From: AC-32 sp963755635
GTDB lineage: Bacteria > Actinomycetota > Thermoleophilia > Gaiellales > Gaiellaceae
NCBI GenBank assembly: GCA_963755635.1
Contig: CAVWKS010000036.1
Location: 588,412-652,411 of the forward strand
DNA length: 64,000 bases
Reading direction: 5' to 3'
Numbering within the stretch: the stretch's first letter is position 1; each line of letters opens with the position of its first letter. This document shows positions 49,749 through 61,833 of this stretch, piece after piece. The translations under genes and the position numbers were made by a program. The notes beneath the pieces are model-generated. The model saw only the letters and a program-made list of their open reading frames with translations. It ran no database searches and was not told the origin of the DNA.

Positions 49749-50971
49749 GAAAGCTTCCGCAGGATCGCTGCGAGCTGCTCGACGCGCGTTCGGCGATCGA
49801 GCCGCGCGCGGAGCTCGGGAGAGAGCGGCGAGCTGTCGAGACGGCCGTCGCGCCAGCGCTGCTGGAGCTCGGCGAGGGCCGCAGCCATTCCCTCGGCGTC
49901 GTCGGGGCCGACGACCGGGCCCGCGCCGGCCTCGCGGATGAGCGCCGCAGCATCTCCGTCGGGCGGGACCGCGGCGAGGATCGGCCGCTCGGCGGCGAGG
50001 TACTCGAAGATCTTCGCCGTCAGCACGCCCCGGCCCCGGCCGCCGGCGTCGGGGATCAGGAGCAGGAGCGCGTCGGAATCGCGCTCGAGCGCCAACGCCT
50101 CCCGCCGCGTCACGAACGGCCTCACTTCGACCCGGCCGGCGAGCCCGTTCTCCCGCGCCCAGTCGAGATCTCCCTGCGGCAGCCCGCCGACGAAACGGGC
50201 GACGGCGTCGCCGTCCATCCGCCCGAGCGCCTCGAGAAACGGCCGCGGGTTCCGGCGCCCGAAGAAGCTGCCGGTATGCGTGATCCGGAAGCGGTCGGCA
50301 GGCGTGTACTCGAGCCCCTCGAACTCGTCGAAGTCGCAGCCGTTCTCGACGACGTGCACCTCCAGCCCGGGCGCGATCGCCGCCATCTCGTCCGCGATCG
50401 CTCGGGAAGCGGCGACGACCGCGTCCGCCCGCCGTGCGACCAGCCGGGCGAGCAGCCCCTCGCCCCGGATCTCGCGCTGCCGGTGGGCGAAGCCGACGAG
50501 CGGGTCCCGGAGATCGGCGACCCAGCGCGCCGAGGTAGCGCGGCGGACGGCCGCCCCGACGAAGTGCACGGAGCCCGGCGGCGAGGTCGTCAGGACGACG
50601 TCGATCCCCTCGCGGCGCACGATTCGCAGCGCGGCCGGGACGGCGGTCGCATTCCAGAGGACGCTCGCGTCCGGCGCGAGCAGCGCGCGTAGCCCGAGCG
50701 CCGCCCGCCGGCGCGCGCGCTCGATTCCGCGGCGGCCGTAGAGCTCGTCGCGCGGAACCCGGGCGCGCGGGCCGAGGTTGCGCGCCCGGTGAACCGTCAC
50801 GCCCTCCGGCGGGCTCAGCGACTCGTCGCGGTGCACCCATTTCGGGTCGTCCGGAGCGAGCACGTGGACATCGAAGCCGAGCTCGGTCAGGTGCGCCGCG
50901 GTCTTGAGCGGGCGCAGGACGCCGGGGCCGCCCGCCGGCGGGAAGTAGAGCGAGACGATCAGGATCTTCAC
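49745..50971 (-). CDS. Glycosyltransferase family 4
   Basis: 408 residues from GTG 50971. GT-B fold: KILIVSLYFPPAGGPGVLRP, RPLKTAAHLTELGFDVHVLA, VVLTTSPPGSVHFVGAAVRR, VVENGCDFDEFEGLEYTPAD, ITHTGSFFGRRNPRPFLEAL, and the donor-binding AKIFEYLAAERPILAAVPPD. FPPAGGPG near the N-terminus is typical of GT4 enzymes of capsule and teichuronic-acid type clusters. Acceptor unknown. The divergent ATP-grasp and PIG-L genes nearby hint at a glycan or glycolipid pathway. Confidence 0.88.
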   Translation of the reverse strand: MKILIVSLYFPPAGGPGVLRPLKTAAHLTELGFDVHVLAPDDPKWVHRDESLSPPEGVTVHRARNLGPRARVPRDELYGRRGIERARRRAALGLRALLAPDASVLWNATAVPAALRIVRREGIDVVLTTSPPGSVHFVGAAVRRATSARWVADLRDPLVGFAHRQREIRGEGLLARLVARRADAVVAASRAIADEMAAIAPGLEVHVVENGCDFDEFEGLEYTPADRFRITHTGSFFGRRNPRPFLEALGRMDGDAVARFVGGLPQGDLDWARENGLAGRVEVRPFVTRREALALERDSDALLLLIPDAGGRGRGVLTAKIFEYLAAERPILAAVPPDGDAAALIREAGAGPVVGPDDAEGMAAALAELQQRWRDGRLDSSPLSPELRARLDRRTRVEQLAAILRKLS

Positions 50972-51026
50972 GGGGAGGCCATTCTGGCGAAGGGTGACTT
51001 GCCCAACGCGGTTATCCTCGCCCGTC

Positions 51027-52064
51027 GTGCGCCCCGTCACCGTCCTGGTCACCGCCTCGGGGGCTCCCGGGACGGCGGCGCTCCTCCACGCCTTGCGCGA
51101 GAACGGCGAGCGCGAGCTGCGACTCGTCGGTTGCGACATGAGCCCGCGCTCGGTCGGGCGCTTCCTCTGCGACGCATTCGACGTAGTCCCGCCCGGAGCC
51201 GAGGCCGGGTTCGCGGACGCGGTGCTCGAGCTGGCCGGGCGCGAGCACGTCGATGCCGTCCTGCCGCAGTCCTCCCACGACCTCGCCGGCCTCGCCGGCG
51301 CGCGCGAGCGCTTCTCGGCCGAGGGGATCGCGGTGCTGGTGAGCGGGCCCGAGACCGTGCGGCTCGCGAACGACAAGGCCGAGTGCTACGGCCGCCTGCA
51401 GGAGGCGGGGGTCGCGACTCCCGAGTGGCGGCGCGTCCTCGGCACCGCCGCCTTCGAAGAGGCCGCCCGCGAGCTCGGCTACCCGGAGCGGCCCGTCTGC
51501 TTCAAGCCGGTGATGAGCTCCGGCTCCCGGGGCTACCGCGTCCTCGATCCCGCCGTCGACCGGCGGCACCAGCTCCTGCGCGAGCGGCCGGGCAGCCTTG
51601 CGATGCGACTCGAGGAGGCGGTCGAGGTGCTCGGGGACGGCGACGAAGAGCTGCTCGTGATGGAGCTGGCCCAGGGCGGCGAGCGGACGATCGACGGGAT
51701 TGCCGACGGCGAGCGGGTCGTCCTCGGGCACCCGAAGACGCGGGAGGCGATGCGCGCCGGCCTCGCGATGTTCTTTCAGACGCTGGTCGACCCCGAGCTG
51801 CTGGAGCGCGCCTCGCGGATCGCGGCGGCCCTGCAGATCGAGCACTTCTTCAACATCCAGCTCGTCGGCGAGCTCGTGATCGAGGTCAACCCGCGCATCT
51901 CGACGATCGTCTACCAGGAGGACCTGAACCTCCCGTACCTCGGCGTCAAGCGCGCGCTCGGCGAGATCTCCGACGAGGAGCTTGCCGGCCTCTCAGCTCG
52001 TGTCCGCCCGACCCGCCGGGCGCTGCGCTACTTCGACCAGCTCGAGTGGGACGACCCCGCGTGA
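51027..52064 (+). CDS. ATP-grasp enzyme (carbamoyl-phosphate synthase large-subunit-like)
   Basis: 345 residues from GTG 51027. N-terminal VTVLVTASGAPGTAALLHAL, the preATP-grasp part; then ATP-grasp: LANDKAECYGRLQEAGVATP, CFKPVMSSGSRGYRVLDP (nucleotide and glycine-rich loop), DEELLVMELAQGGERTIDGI and metal ligands in GELVIEVNPRISTIVYQEDL. Such stand-alone enzymes join a carboxylate to an amine or thiol. Some occur in polysaccharide clusters, modifying sugars with amino acids. Substrate unknown. Confidence 0.85.
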   Translation: MRPVTVLVTASGAPGTAALLHALRENGERELRLVGCDMSPRSVGRFLCDAFDVVPPGAEAGFADAVLELAGREHVDAVLPQSSHDLAGLAGARERFSAEGIAVLVSGPETVRLANDKAECYGRLQEAGVATPEWRRVLGTAAFEEAARELGYPERPVCFKPVMSSGSRGYRVLDPAVDRRHQLLRERPGSLAMRLEEAVEVLGDGDEELLVMELAQGGERTIDGIADGERVVLGHPKTREAMRAGLAMFFQTLVDPELLERASRIAAALQIEHFFNIQLVGELVIEVNPRISTIVYQEDLNLPYLGVKRALGEISDEELAGLSARVRPTRRALRYFDQLEWDDPA

Positions 52065-52139
52065 GCGCCCTTCCCGCTCCCGGCGGCGGCAAAGCCGCCA
52101 CCTCCGCTCTTTGACGAGCTCCGTCGAGCCTACGCTCGA

Positions 52140-52775
52140 TCACTCCACGACGCGGTAGACCTCGAAGACCTCGGCGTAGTCCCGGCCGACGTTGATGCCG
52201 TGCGTTCGCGCCCGCGTCCAGATGTGGTCGGGATCGGCGTAGTTGCGGTGCTGCTGCGAGGCGTAGCAGGCGAGCGCAGCGACCTTCCGCTCGACATGGG
52301 CCTTGTCGAGCGTGACGTAGGCCTGGTAGGAGAAGTTGAGGTTGTTCCAGGGAATCTCGTAGCCGAGCACCGTCGTCCGCTTGAACGCGCGCAGGCCCTC
52401 GGCGGCGACGACCTGGTGGTCCTGGTGGATGTCGTGGACGCTCGGGAGCATGACCGCGTCCGGCCGCCACGACTCCATGAGCTCGATCAGGAGCTCGAGG
52501 ATGTCCTGGCGCCGCTCGGGGAACGTGCGCACCTCGAAGTCGTGGACGGTGAGGTTGTCCTGCGGGATTCCGATCTCCTTCGTCGCTGCGCGGACCTCGC
52601 GCGCCAGCGTGTCGGGCGGAAAGCCCTCCGGCAGAGACTTCGTCGCGACCGAGAACGCGATGTAGCGCACGTCGACGCCGCCGTCGACGAGCCGCGCGAT
52701 CGTGCCGCCGCAACCGAACTCGCCGTCGTCGGTGTGCGGCGCGAGCACGAGCACGCGCTTCCAGGTCTCGATCAC
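52140..52775 (-). CDS. PIG-L family N-acetylglucosamine deacetylase
   Basis: 211 residues from GTG 52775, overlapping the E1 stop (GTGA). Zinc site: VLVLAPHTDDGEFGCGGTIA (HxDD), with the third ligand in HDIHQDHQVVAAE. TLAREVRAATKEIGIPQDNL and LIELMESWRPDAVMLPSVHD are typical. The family removes acetyl from N-acetylglucosamine on lipids or small thiols. No mycothiol or bacillithiol partner genes are beside it; the ATP-grasp gene runs toward it from the left. Confidence 0.9.
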   Translation of the reverse strand: MIETWKRVLVLAPHTDDGEFGCGGTIARLVDGGVDVRYIAFSVATKSLPEGFPPDTLAREVRAATKEIGIPQDNLTVHDFEVRTFPERRQDILELLIELMESWRPDAVMLPSVHDIHQDHQVVAAEGLRAFKRTTVLGYEIPWNNLNFSYQAYVTLDKAHVERKVAALACYASQQHRNYADPDHIWTRARTHGINVGRDYAEVFEVYRVVE

Positions 52776-55688
52776 GGGCCGGGCGAGCCGGAGAGCGCCT
52801 CGCGGACGATGCGCTCCTGCTCGCGCAGGTGGGCGGTCGGATAGCCCTCGCTCGGGCTGGCGCGCCAGGGGCGGCCCGCGTAGCGCAGGGTCACGCCCGG
52901 CTGGAGCGTCTCCTCGAGGCGGTGCCGGATCGCGCGCCACGCGCCCATGTTCTGCGGCTCCTCTTGGGCCCAGACGATCTCCTCGAGGTTCGGGAACGAG
53001 CGGACCAGCTTGCCCGCGGCGGCAACCGGGAACGGGTAGAGCTGCTCGATCCGGCCGATCGCGAGCCACGGTGCCTCGCGGCGCAGCTCGTGGCCGGCGA
53101 GGTCGTAGTAGAACTTGCCCGAGCAGAGGACGAGCCGGCGGACGTTCTCGGGCGCGACCTCGCTGTCCGGAATCACTCTGCGGAACGAGCCTTCGGCCAG
53201 GTCGGCGAGCGTCGATGCCGCCTCCTTCAGCCGCAGCAGCCCTTTCGGCGTCATCACGATGAGCGGCCGGGCGCTCGGGTCGAGTGCCTGCCGCCGCAGC
53301 AGGTGGAAGTACTGCGCGGCGGTCGTGCAGTTGGCGATGCGGATGTTCTCCTGCGCGGCCAGCTGCAGGAAGCGCTCGAGGCGCGCGCTCGAGTGCTCGG
53401 GCCCGTTGCCCTCGTAGCCGTGCGGCAGCAGGAGCGTCAGGCGCGAGGTCTGGCCCCACTTCGAGAGGCCCGAGACGATGAACTGGTCGACGGCGACCTG
53501 CGCGCCGTTGACGAAGTCGCCGAACTGGGCCTCCCAGCAGACGAGCGTCTCGGGCGCGGCGACCGAGTAGCCGTACTCGAAGCCGAGGCAGGCGAACTCC
53601 GAGAGCGGCGAGTTGTGCACCTCGAACGACGCGGCGGCGTCTTTGAGGCTCTGGACCGGCGTGTACGCCTCACCGGTCTGGACGTCGTGGAGGACGAGGT
53701 GCCGGTGCGAGAAGGTGCCGCGCTCGGTGTCCTGGCCGGTCAAGCGGACCGGGATGCCCTCGACGAGCAGGCTCGCGAACGCGAGCTCCTCGGCCTGGCC
53801 CCAGTCGATCCCGCCGTCATTGAGAGTCGTGCGGCGGCGCTGGAGCTGGCGCGCGAGCTTCGGGTTGACCGTGAAACCCTCGGGGACCTCGAGCAGCTCG
53901 TCGTTCAGCTTGGCCAAGCGCTCCGCCGGGACCGCGGTCATGACGTCGGCGGCCGCGGTCGTCGGAATCCGGCCCTCGTAGGCGACGGCCGGCACGCCCT
54001 CGCCGAAGGTCGCCTTCAGCCGCTCGTGGGCGTCTTTCAGCGTCTGCTGGACCTTGGCGGCCGTCGCCGCGGCCTCGTCCTCGCTGATCACGCCGCCTCC
54101 GACGAGCTGCTGCGCGTACTGGTCGCGCACGCTCGGCTGCGCGTCGATCCGCGCGGCCATCAGCGGCTGCGTGTACGCGGCCTCGTCCTGCTCGTTGTGG
54201 CCGTGCCGCCGGTACCCGACCAGGTCGATCACGACATCCGTGCAGAAGCGGCGGCGAAACGCCATCGCCAGGCGGCTCGTGGCGAGGGCCGCCTCCGCGT
54301 CGTCGGCGTTGACGTGGAGGATCGGCACGTCGAAGCCCTTCGCCAGGTCGCTCGAGTAGCGGGTCGAGCGCCCGTCGGCGGGATCGGTGGTGAAGCCGAC
54401 CTGGTTGTTCGCGATCAGGTGGAGCGTGCCGCCGGTCGAGTAGCCGGTCAGCTCCGAGAGGTTGAGCGTCTCCGCGACGACACCCTGAGCGGGGAACGAG
54501 GCGTCGCCGTGGATCAGGATCGGCATCGCGACCGAGGTGTCGTTGTAGCCCGTCTTGCTGGAGCGGTCGGTCTGCTCGGCGCGCGTGCGGCCTTCGACGA
54601 CCGGGTCGACGGCCTCCAGGTGGCTCGGGTTCGAGGCGAGCGTCACGTTTATCTCGCCCGACGGCGTCGCGCGAGTCCCTTCCGCGCCGAGGTGGTACTT
54701 GACGTCCCCCGTGCCGCCCTCGGGGTCGGAGGCGACCGCCTCGAGCGTTCGCTCGCCTTCGAACTCGCGGAGGATCGACTCGTAGGGCCGGCCGAGCACG
54801 TGCGCAAGGACGTTGAGCCGGCCGCGATGGGCCATGCCGAGCACGACCTCGTGCGCACCTTCCTCGGCGGCGAGCTCGATCACCTCGTCGAGCATGGGCA
54901 CCATCACGTCGAGGCCCTCGATCGAGAACTGCTTCTGACCGAGGAAGGCGCGGCGCAGGTAGTGCTCGAAGCCCTCGACCTCGGTGAGACGGGACAGGAG
55001 CTCACGCTGCTCGTCGGTGCTCAAGGGCTCGCGGTAACGGCCGGACTCGATCGCGGCTCGCAGCCACGTGCGCTGCTCGTGATCGGAGATGTGCTCGATC
55101 TCGTAGGCGCTCGTGCCGCAGTAGATCTCCTGCAGACGCGGGAGCACGTCGGCCGCGGTCTCGCCGGGGACGTTGACGCCGAGGAGCGCTGCCGGGATCC
55201 GCTCTTGGAGCTCGGGCGTCAGCGGCGGCTGGAGGCGCTCGGGCTCGAGGGAGGGGTCGCCGACGGGCTCGGAGCCGAGCGGGTCGAGCCGCGCGGCGAG
55301 ATGACCATGGGTGCGGATCGCCTCGACGAGCGAGACGGCGGACGCAACGGCACCGAGGAGCTCCTCGTCGGCTTTCGGCTCTGGCTGCGGCTCTGGGCTC
55401 GGGCTCGGGCTCGGGCTCCGGCTCCGGCTCGGCTTTGGGCGGGGCAGGTGCAGGCGGCGGTGGCGCCTCGACGACGGGCGGAGCCGACGGCGCAGTTGCC
55501 GCGTGGCCGTTGCCGTCGGCCTGCGCGAGCTCGAGCAGGCGCGTGAGCCCCGGATGGGTCGCCACGACCTCGCTCGAGCCGCTCTCGAAGAGCGACCGCC
55601 ACTCGGCCGGGACAGCCTCGGGGTTCTCCAGGTACTGCTCCAGCAACGCGCTCGCGAAGCCGGCATTCAGGCCATCCACGTCTTGCAT
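52772..55688 (-). CDS. sucA: 2-oxoglutarate dehydrogenase E1 component (one frameshift)
   Basis: About 972 residues from ATG 55688 (AAAGGTG upstream). N-terminal E1 peptide: DVDGLNAGFASALLEQYLEN, then an acidic Glu-Pro repeat linker. The frame is broken at 55394, where one extra base in the GAGCCC repeat shifts it; the rest runs uninterrupted. TPP enzyme motifs: MAHRGRLNVLAHVLG, LIHGDASFPAQGVVAETLNL, LIANNQVGFTTDP, HNEQDEAAYTQPLM, FLGFEYGYSV-like CLGFEYGYSVAAPETLVCWE. It decarboxylates 2-oxoglutarate in the TCA cycle. Unlike mycobacterial Kgd it has no E2 domain. Shift may be an assembly error. Confidence 0.88.
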
Positions 55689-55731
55689 GCTCACACCTTT
55701 GTTCTAGCAGCCGTGTTCCCTGCCGGGACGG

Positions 55732-55992
55732 CTAGAAGATCGGGTTGTTCGTGAGCACCGCGAGGGCGAGCCCGACGATGAAGCAGAGGCCGCCGACGAA
55801 CACAGCGGTGGCGGCAAGCCGGTTGTGGCGGCCTCCCATCGCGGTTGCGACGAGGGCGAGCACGATCGCGAACGGGATCACGCGAACGGGCCGGTAGGCG
55901 AGACCGATCAGGCTCGCGAACAGCGAGAGCGCGGCCAGCAGGCCGGCGATCGACTCGGCAGCCGTGTTCTCGCGTACGGGCGACGCATTCAA
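55732..55992 (-). CDS. Small membrane protein (86 aa)
   Basis: Three hydrophobic segments: IAGLLAALSLFASLIGLAYR, VIPFAIVLALVATAMGG and ATAVFVGGLCFIVGLALAVL, ending TNNPIF. No domain recognised with certainty. ATG 55992 overlaps the upstream stop (ATGA), so it forms a pair with the next small membrane gene upstream. Confidence 0.75.
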   Translation of the reverse strand: MNASPVRENTAAESIAGLLAALSLFASLIGLAYRPVRVIPFAIVLALVATAMGGRHNRLAATAVFVGGLCFIVGLALAVLTNNPIF

Positions 55993-56231
55993 GCCGGCTG
56001 CACCCTGCGCCGGGAGCGCGCGTAGCGGCGAGTCGGCGAGCCATGCGGGCCGCTCCGGGGCCGCCTGCCGGCCGGCGAGCGCCAGGGATCACGCGGTTCC
56101 GGCAGTTCAGCCGGGAGCAGCGCGTGCTCAGGTGGATTCGGCTCGGCCTTGATGGCCCAGTAGACGACGAGCCCGAGATAGACGATCGGGATCTTCAGGA
56201 TCAGCATCATGAAGATGAACTCCCAGACCAC
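55989..56231 (-). CDS. Small membrane protein (about 80 aa)
   Basis: A single hydrophobic stretch near the N-terminus, VVWEFIFMMLILKIPIVYLG with LVVYWAIKAEPNPPEHALLP, followed by a Pro/Arg-rich basic tail. GTG 56231 is the likely start, although the frame is open further upstream. Coupled to the downstream membrane gene by ATGA. No function recognised. Confidence 0.6.
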   Translation of the reverse strand: MVWEFIFMMLILKIPIVYLGLVVYWAIKAEPNPPEHALLPAELPEPRDPWRSPAGRRPRSGPHGSPTRRYARSRRRVQPA

Positions 56232-56272
56232 CGGCGGCAGTTTAAGGCACTGAGTGCGACCCGGCGAGTGGC

Positions 56273-56884
56273 TCAGTGTCCCGGAGCGTTGCAGCGCGAC
56301 GGTGGCGGGCTGCGGGGCGCGCATACCGCGAATGCGTCCGGGCGGAACGCGACATACCTCTTCTTCCCGACGTGGTAGTAGACGTCCACCCCTTCGTACG
56401 AAAGGACGCCCTTTCGCGTGGGCCCAAATCCGACGATGAGCTCCACCGCGTCGCTTCGCCCGCGGTGCGGCCGCACCTCGAAGCCTCGCACCCGGTGGAG
56501 AATGCCCCGCGTGACCCGCGGGGGGAACCCGTCGATCACTCCGGCCGCCAAGCCGGGGCCGGGCAGGTCCCCGACGCGGACGACGAGAGGCCCGAGGATC
56601 TTGAGCCCAGGGGTCCGCTTGCGGAACGAGATGCGATCCAGCACGGCTGGTTCAGTGCCGAAGTTCTCCAGCACCGTAAGCCCATTCGTCCCGCGCCTGC
56701 CGACGTTCATCGTGATTGAGGCGCCCTGATTCAGGCATTCCCCACAGGACAGCGGGCCGCCCTCATGCGGCCCGCTGTCACAAGCGACAAGAGCGAGCGC
56801 GGCCACCGCCGCCCCGAGCAGCGTGCCAACCGATGCTGCAGCACGAGACCGCCGCGATCCGGAGCGCCGCTCTTGACTAGCCAC
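56273..56884 (-). CDS. Lipoprotein of unknown function (203 aa)
   Basis: GTG 56884 overlaps the end of the upstream secreted gene by eight bases. Signal GTLLGAAVAALALVACDSG with lipobox LVAC. Then SCGECLNQGASITMNVGRRG, LENFGTEPAVLDRISFRKRT, PGLAAGVIDGFPPRVTRGIL and DVYYHVGKKRYVAFRPDAF. The layout of short beta strands with LENFGTEPAVLDRIS resembles an Ig-like, cell-surface domain. No enzymatic residues. Confidence 0.75.
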   Translation of the reverse strand: MASQERRSGSRRSRAAASVGTLLGAAVAALALVACDSGPHEGGPLSCGECLNQGASITMNVGRRGTNGLTVLENFGTEPAVLDRISFRKRTPGLKILGPLVVRVGDLPGPGLAAGVIDGFPPRVTRGILHRVRGFEVRPHRGRSDAVELIVGFGPTRKGVLSYEGVDVYYHVGKKRYVAFRPDAFAVCAPRSPPPSRCNAPGH

Positions 56885-58433
56885 CCGCGAAGATCCTCGT
56901 CGACCGGGACAGCGGCGCGTCGCTCCCGCACAGCCAGTGCGTCTGGTACGCCTTCCCGAATTCGTAGTGGTACCTGACGCGCTGGGAGGCACCCGACCAG
57001 GCCCTCAGCGCCATACCGCCCGATCCTAGGTCGACCGTCGCAGCCCCTCCCCAGACCCTGAGCTTGTTGCGCGTTCGGTCCCAGTGCCCGGTCGGACCGA
57101 AAGGCACGGCCCACTGGCTGTACGGCCAGGTCCGACACTTGTGGAGCCACTGAGACTCGTCGGCGCCGGCCGTGATTCCGGCCCCAGCCCATTCGATCGG
57201 CTCGATCGTGTGCGAGGTGCCGCAGTTCACCGGTCGCCCCTGATTATCGAGCGCCCAGCGAGTATGCGCCAACAGCCCGTACTCCATGTACGTCACGATC
57301 TGCTTCGCCCAGTCCGGCGACGGGTTTGCGATCGAGACACCCGAGCCCTCGCTCGCTGTCACGTGTCTGAAGCCGCCGAGGTGCCAGCCGCCTGAGCTGA
57401 CGGCGATCGTGATGTGGCTGTCCGCCCTCTGCGTCTGCCCGTAGTAGAACCGTCCCGTTGCGTCTCGAGCGACATGCAGCTCGCCGATCACCGTCGGACG
57501 CGTCTCCTCGCTGACCAACTGCGTCGACTCGCCGTACGGGTAGCGACAGGGGCCGGCGACGTTCGGCCAGTCGCCGTTCGCGATCGAGGCGCCAGGATAG
57601 GCCTCGAGGTCGATGTCCTCCGGAAGAACCGGGTAGTCCGCCCCATCCCCGGCCGAATCCTCCTCGGGGGTGAGCCATCTTCCGTCCACGCCGTCCCATC
57701 TGCGCGCGGCGACATTGTTGTACGGCACGTCGCCGCTCGTCCCCAGCACATCGAAATTGACCCAGCCGTCGTTCGCGTTACCAACGTCGGCGACAGCCCC
57801 TGCGTAGGGGGCACGAAGTACGTAGTGACCGGCTTCGTCCGTCGTGGTGACGTCGAGAGGGCTGCTCTGCGTGCCGTTGCTGCCGAGGTCCAAGTAAAGC
57901 TCGACGATCGCTCCCGAGACGTCAGATCCCTTGACGTCCGTCACGTGCCCCTCGGCGACGATCGGGTCTGCTGGTGGTGGCGGCGGAGGCGGAGTGCTGA
58001 CCGGAACGACCGCGTTCGAGCTCTGAGCCGGCGGTGAGTAGCAGCCGTACTCGTCGTTGCACGGCGCCACGGCGGAGCGGAGCTCATGGCCCACGTCTGC
58101 CTCCTGGATCGTGTACGTGAAACTGGCCGGCGAGCCTTCCACCCAGTCCGGCCCGCTGACCACCGCCCCGTCGCGCAGCCACTCCTTGTCGAAGCCCGTG
58201 AACGGAACGCCTCCGCACGAGGACCAGGCACCGCCCGTCGACGTGATCGTGTCGCCCGGGTGGGCGGGGTTCGGCGCGCTCAGCACCGGACTCGCCCCCA
58301 GCATGATCTGCCCGTACCAGCAGTCCGTCCCGGCGGTCGCGTGGCTCGGACCGAGCAGGACAGCCGCCAGCAGGACGAGGGCGACAGCCGCCGTGAGCAG
58401 CGTCGAGGTTCTTCGACAGGTGTGACTGGACAT
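56877..58433 (-). CDS. Secreted protein with Ig-like and CnaB-like domains
   Basis: 518 residues. Signal peptide TLLTAAVALVLLAAVLLGPS, then an Ig-like module (SPVLSAPNPAHPGDTITSTG, WLRDGAVVSGPDWVEGSPAS, TYTIQEADVGHELRSAVAPC), a poly-proline linker, a carboxypeptidase-regulatory or CnaB-like domain (VEGHVTDVKG-like region, AIVELYLDLGSNGTQ, TTTDEAGHYVLRAPYAG) and a C-terminal domain of about 250 residues with conserved-looking Trp and His residues (SSGGWHLGGFRHVTA, WAKQIVTYMEYGLLAHTRWA). The last part is not recognised. Likely surface-exposed or released. Confidence 0.8.
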   Translation of the reverse strand: MSSHTCRRTSTLLTAAVALVLLAAVLLGPSHATAGTDCWYGQIMLGASPVLSAPNPAHPGDTITSTGGAWSSCGGVPFTGFDKEWLRDGAVVSGPDWVEGSPASFTYTIQEADVGHELRSAVAPCNDEYGCYSPPAQSSNAVVPVSTPPPPPPPADPIVAEGHVTDVKGSDVSGAIVELYLDLGSNGTQSSPLDVTTTDEAGHYVLRAPYAGAVADVGNANDGWVNFDVLGTSGDVPYNNVAARRWDGVDGRWLTPEEDSAGDGADYPVLPEDIDLEAYPGASIANGDWPNVAGPCRYPYGESTQLVSEETRPTVIGELHVARDATGRFYYGQTQRADSHITIAVSSGGWHLGGFRHVTASEGSGVSIANPSPDWAKQIVTYMEYGLLAHTRWALDNQGRPVNCGTSHTIEPIEWAGAGITAGADESQWLHKCRTWPYSQWAVPFGPTGHWDRTRNKLRVWGGAATVDLGSGGMALRAWSGASQRVRYHYEFGKAYQTHWLCGSDAPLSRSTRIFAGG

Positions 58434-58574
58434 CTCCTACTCCTCTCCGGGGCGATGCGTGTCTGATCGACTCCCGTCGAAGATAGGCGTGTCCGGCGCA
58501 CGTGTCTGTCACGAGACTGTGACGAAAGTGGAACATCTGCCAGCGCAGGTCCTACCGGTCTGAGAACGGCTTGC

Positions 58575-60051
58575 CTAGTGGCTTTTTCGGACAGGTCCGA
58601 AGCCGCCGCCGCCGGGTGTCTCGACCCTGACGACGTCGTCCGCGGCCAGGTCGCACGTGACCTTCGCCGGCACGTCAGTCCCGTTGAGGAGGCTCCGGCC
58701 GGGAGCTCCCGGCTCGCCGCCCTGCGCGCCCTGCGGTGCGCGGCGGCGGCGCTCGGCGACAAGCGACAGCCGGCACGGCTCGAGCACGCGCAGCTCGCGG
58801 ACGACGCCATCCCCACCCCGTCGCCGCCCGCCCCCTCCCGACCCCAGCCGGAGCGCATGCCGTTCGACTCGCAACGGATACGCGAGCTCGAGCGCCTCGG
58901 CCGGTGTCGAGAGCGTGTTCGACATCGCGACGTGGACCCCCGAGGGGCCGTCGCCGTCCGGACACGCGCCCTGCCCGCCGCCGACCGTCTCGTAGTACGT
59001 GAACCGGTCGTTCCCGAGCGTCAGGTTGTTCATCGTCCCCTGGCCCTGCGCGGGAACGTCGACCGCCCGGCCGAACGCGGCGAAGACGACGTCCACGATC
59101 CGGCTCGATGTCTCGACGTTCCCGGCTGCGACTGCGGCCGGCCGGAGCGCGTTGACGAGGCACCCCTCGGGAGCGCGCACCTGAACAGGAGCGAACGCCC
59201 CGCCCGAGGCCGGTACGTCAGGGCTCGTCAGGCAGCGGACGACGAAGTAGCAGGCCGAGCGGGTGACCGCGAGCGGGCAGTTGAGGTTGCCGTCGTGCTG
59301 CGGCGAGGTTCCCGCGAAATCGATCTCGAGCTCGTCTCCGGCCACGGTCACGGCCGCGTGGATCTCGAGTTCGCCGCCGGCGGCAGGCTCGAGCACATCC
59401 GCTGCTTCGAAGCGGCCGTCCGGGAGCTCGGCGATCGCCGTCCGGACGATTCGCTCCGAGTACGCATAGAGCTCGTCCATTCCGGCCTCGACGCGCTGAG
59501 CGCCGCGCCGCTCGCAGAGCTCGGCGACGCGCCGGCGCGCGAGTGCATGCGCCGCGAGCTGGGCGCGGAGGTCGCCTCGGCGCTCGTCCGGGTTGCGCAT
59601 GCGCGAGACGAGCGCGTCGAGGACGTCTTCGTCGAGCCGGGTCGGCGGGATCACGACGCCCTCCTCGTCGAGCGTGCGCGAGTCGGCGGGCAGGCTCCCG
59701 GGCTCGCGGGCGCCGACGTCGGCGTGGTGCGCGCGCGTGACGGCGAACCCGAGCGCGGTGCGTGTGACGAGCGTGATGTCCGGGAGATGCGTGCCGCCCG
59801 TGAACGGGTCGTTGAGGATGAAGACGTCGTCGGGTGCGGGATCCTGCGCGCGCACTGCCGCGACGGCATCGGGCATGGCGCCGAGGTGGACCGGTATGTG
59901 CTCGGCCTGCGCGATCATGCGTCCGCGCGCGTCGAAGAGCGCGGTCGAGCAGTCGCGGCGCTCCTTGATGTTCGCGGAGAACGCGGAGCGCATCAGGACG
60001 GCGCCCATCTCGTCGGCGATCGAGCGAAGGGCCGCGCCGATCAGCTGAAGC

Positions 60052-60062
<11 letters not shown>
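58575..60062 (-). CDS. hyuB: Hydantoinase B / oxoprolinase family subunit (HyuB)
   Basis: About 495 residues. GTG 60062 is used here, overlapping the end of hyuA; GTG 60071 is possible. Family features: AALRSIADEMGAVLMRSAFS, NIKERRDCSTALFDARGRMI, FILNDPFTGGTHLPDITLV, GELEIHAAVTVAGDELEIDF, SPQHDGNLNCPLAVTRSACY and the C-terminal ETPGGGGFGP. HyuB works with HyuA in ATP-dependent ring opening of hydantoins or 5-oxoproline. Genes lie in the order aminotransferase, hyuA, hyuB. Confidence 0.9.
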
Positions 60063-61830
<1,768 letters not shown>

Positions 61831-61833
61831 CGC

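Noticed and set aside
52085..52099. GGCGGC-AAA-GCCGCC hairpin after the ATP-grasp gene as a terminator
   Set aside because: Only six base pairs and no U run directly after the stem; too weak to call.
52829..55546. 905-codon open frame on the plus strand
   Set aside because: It is the antisense shadow of 2-oxoglutarate dehydrogenase E1, with Arg/Val/Asp-rich nonsense composition and no domain.
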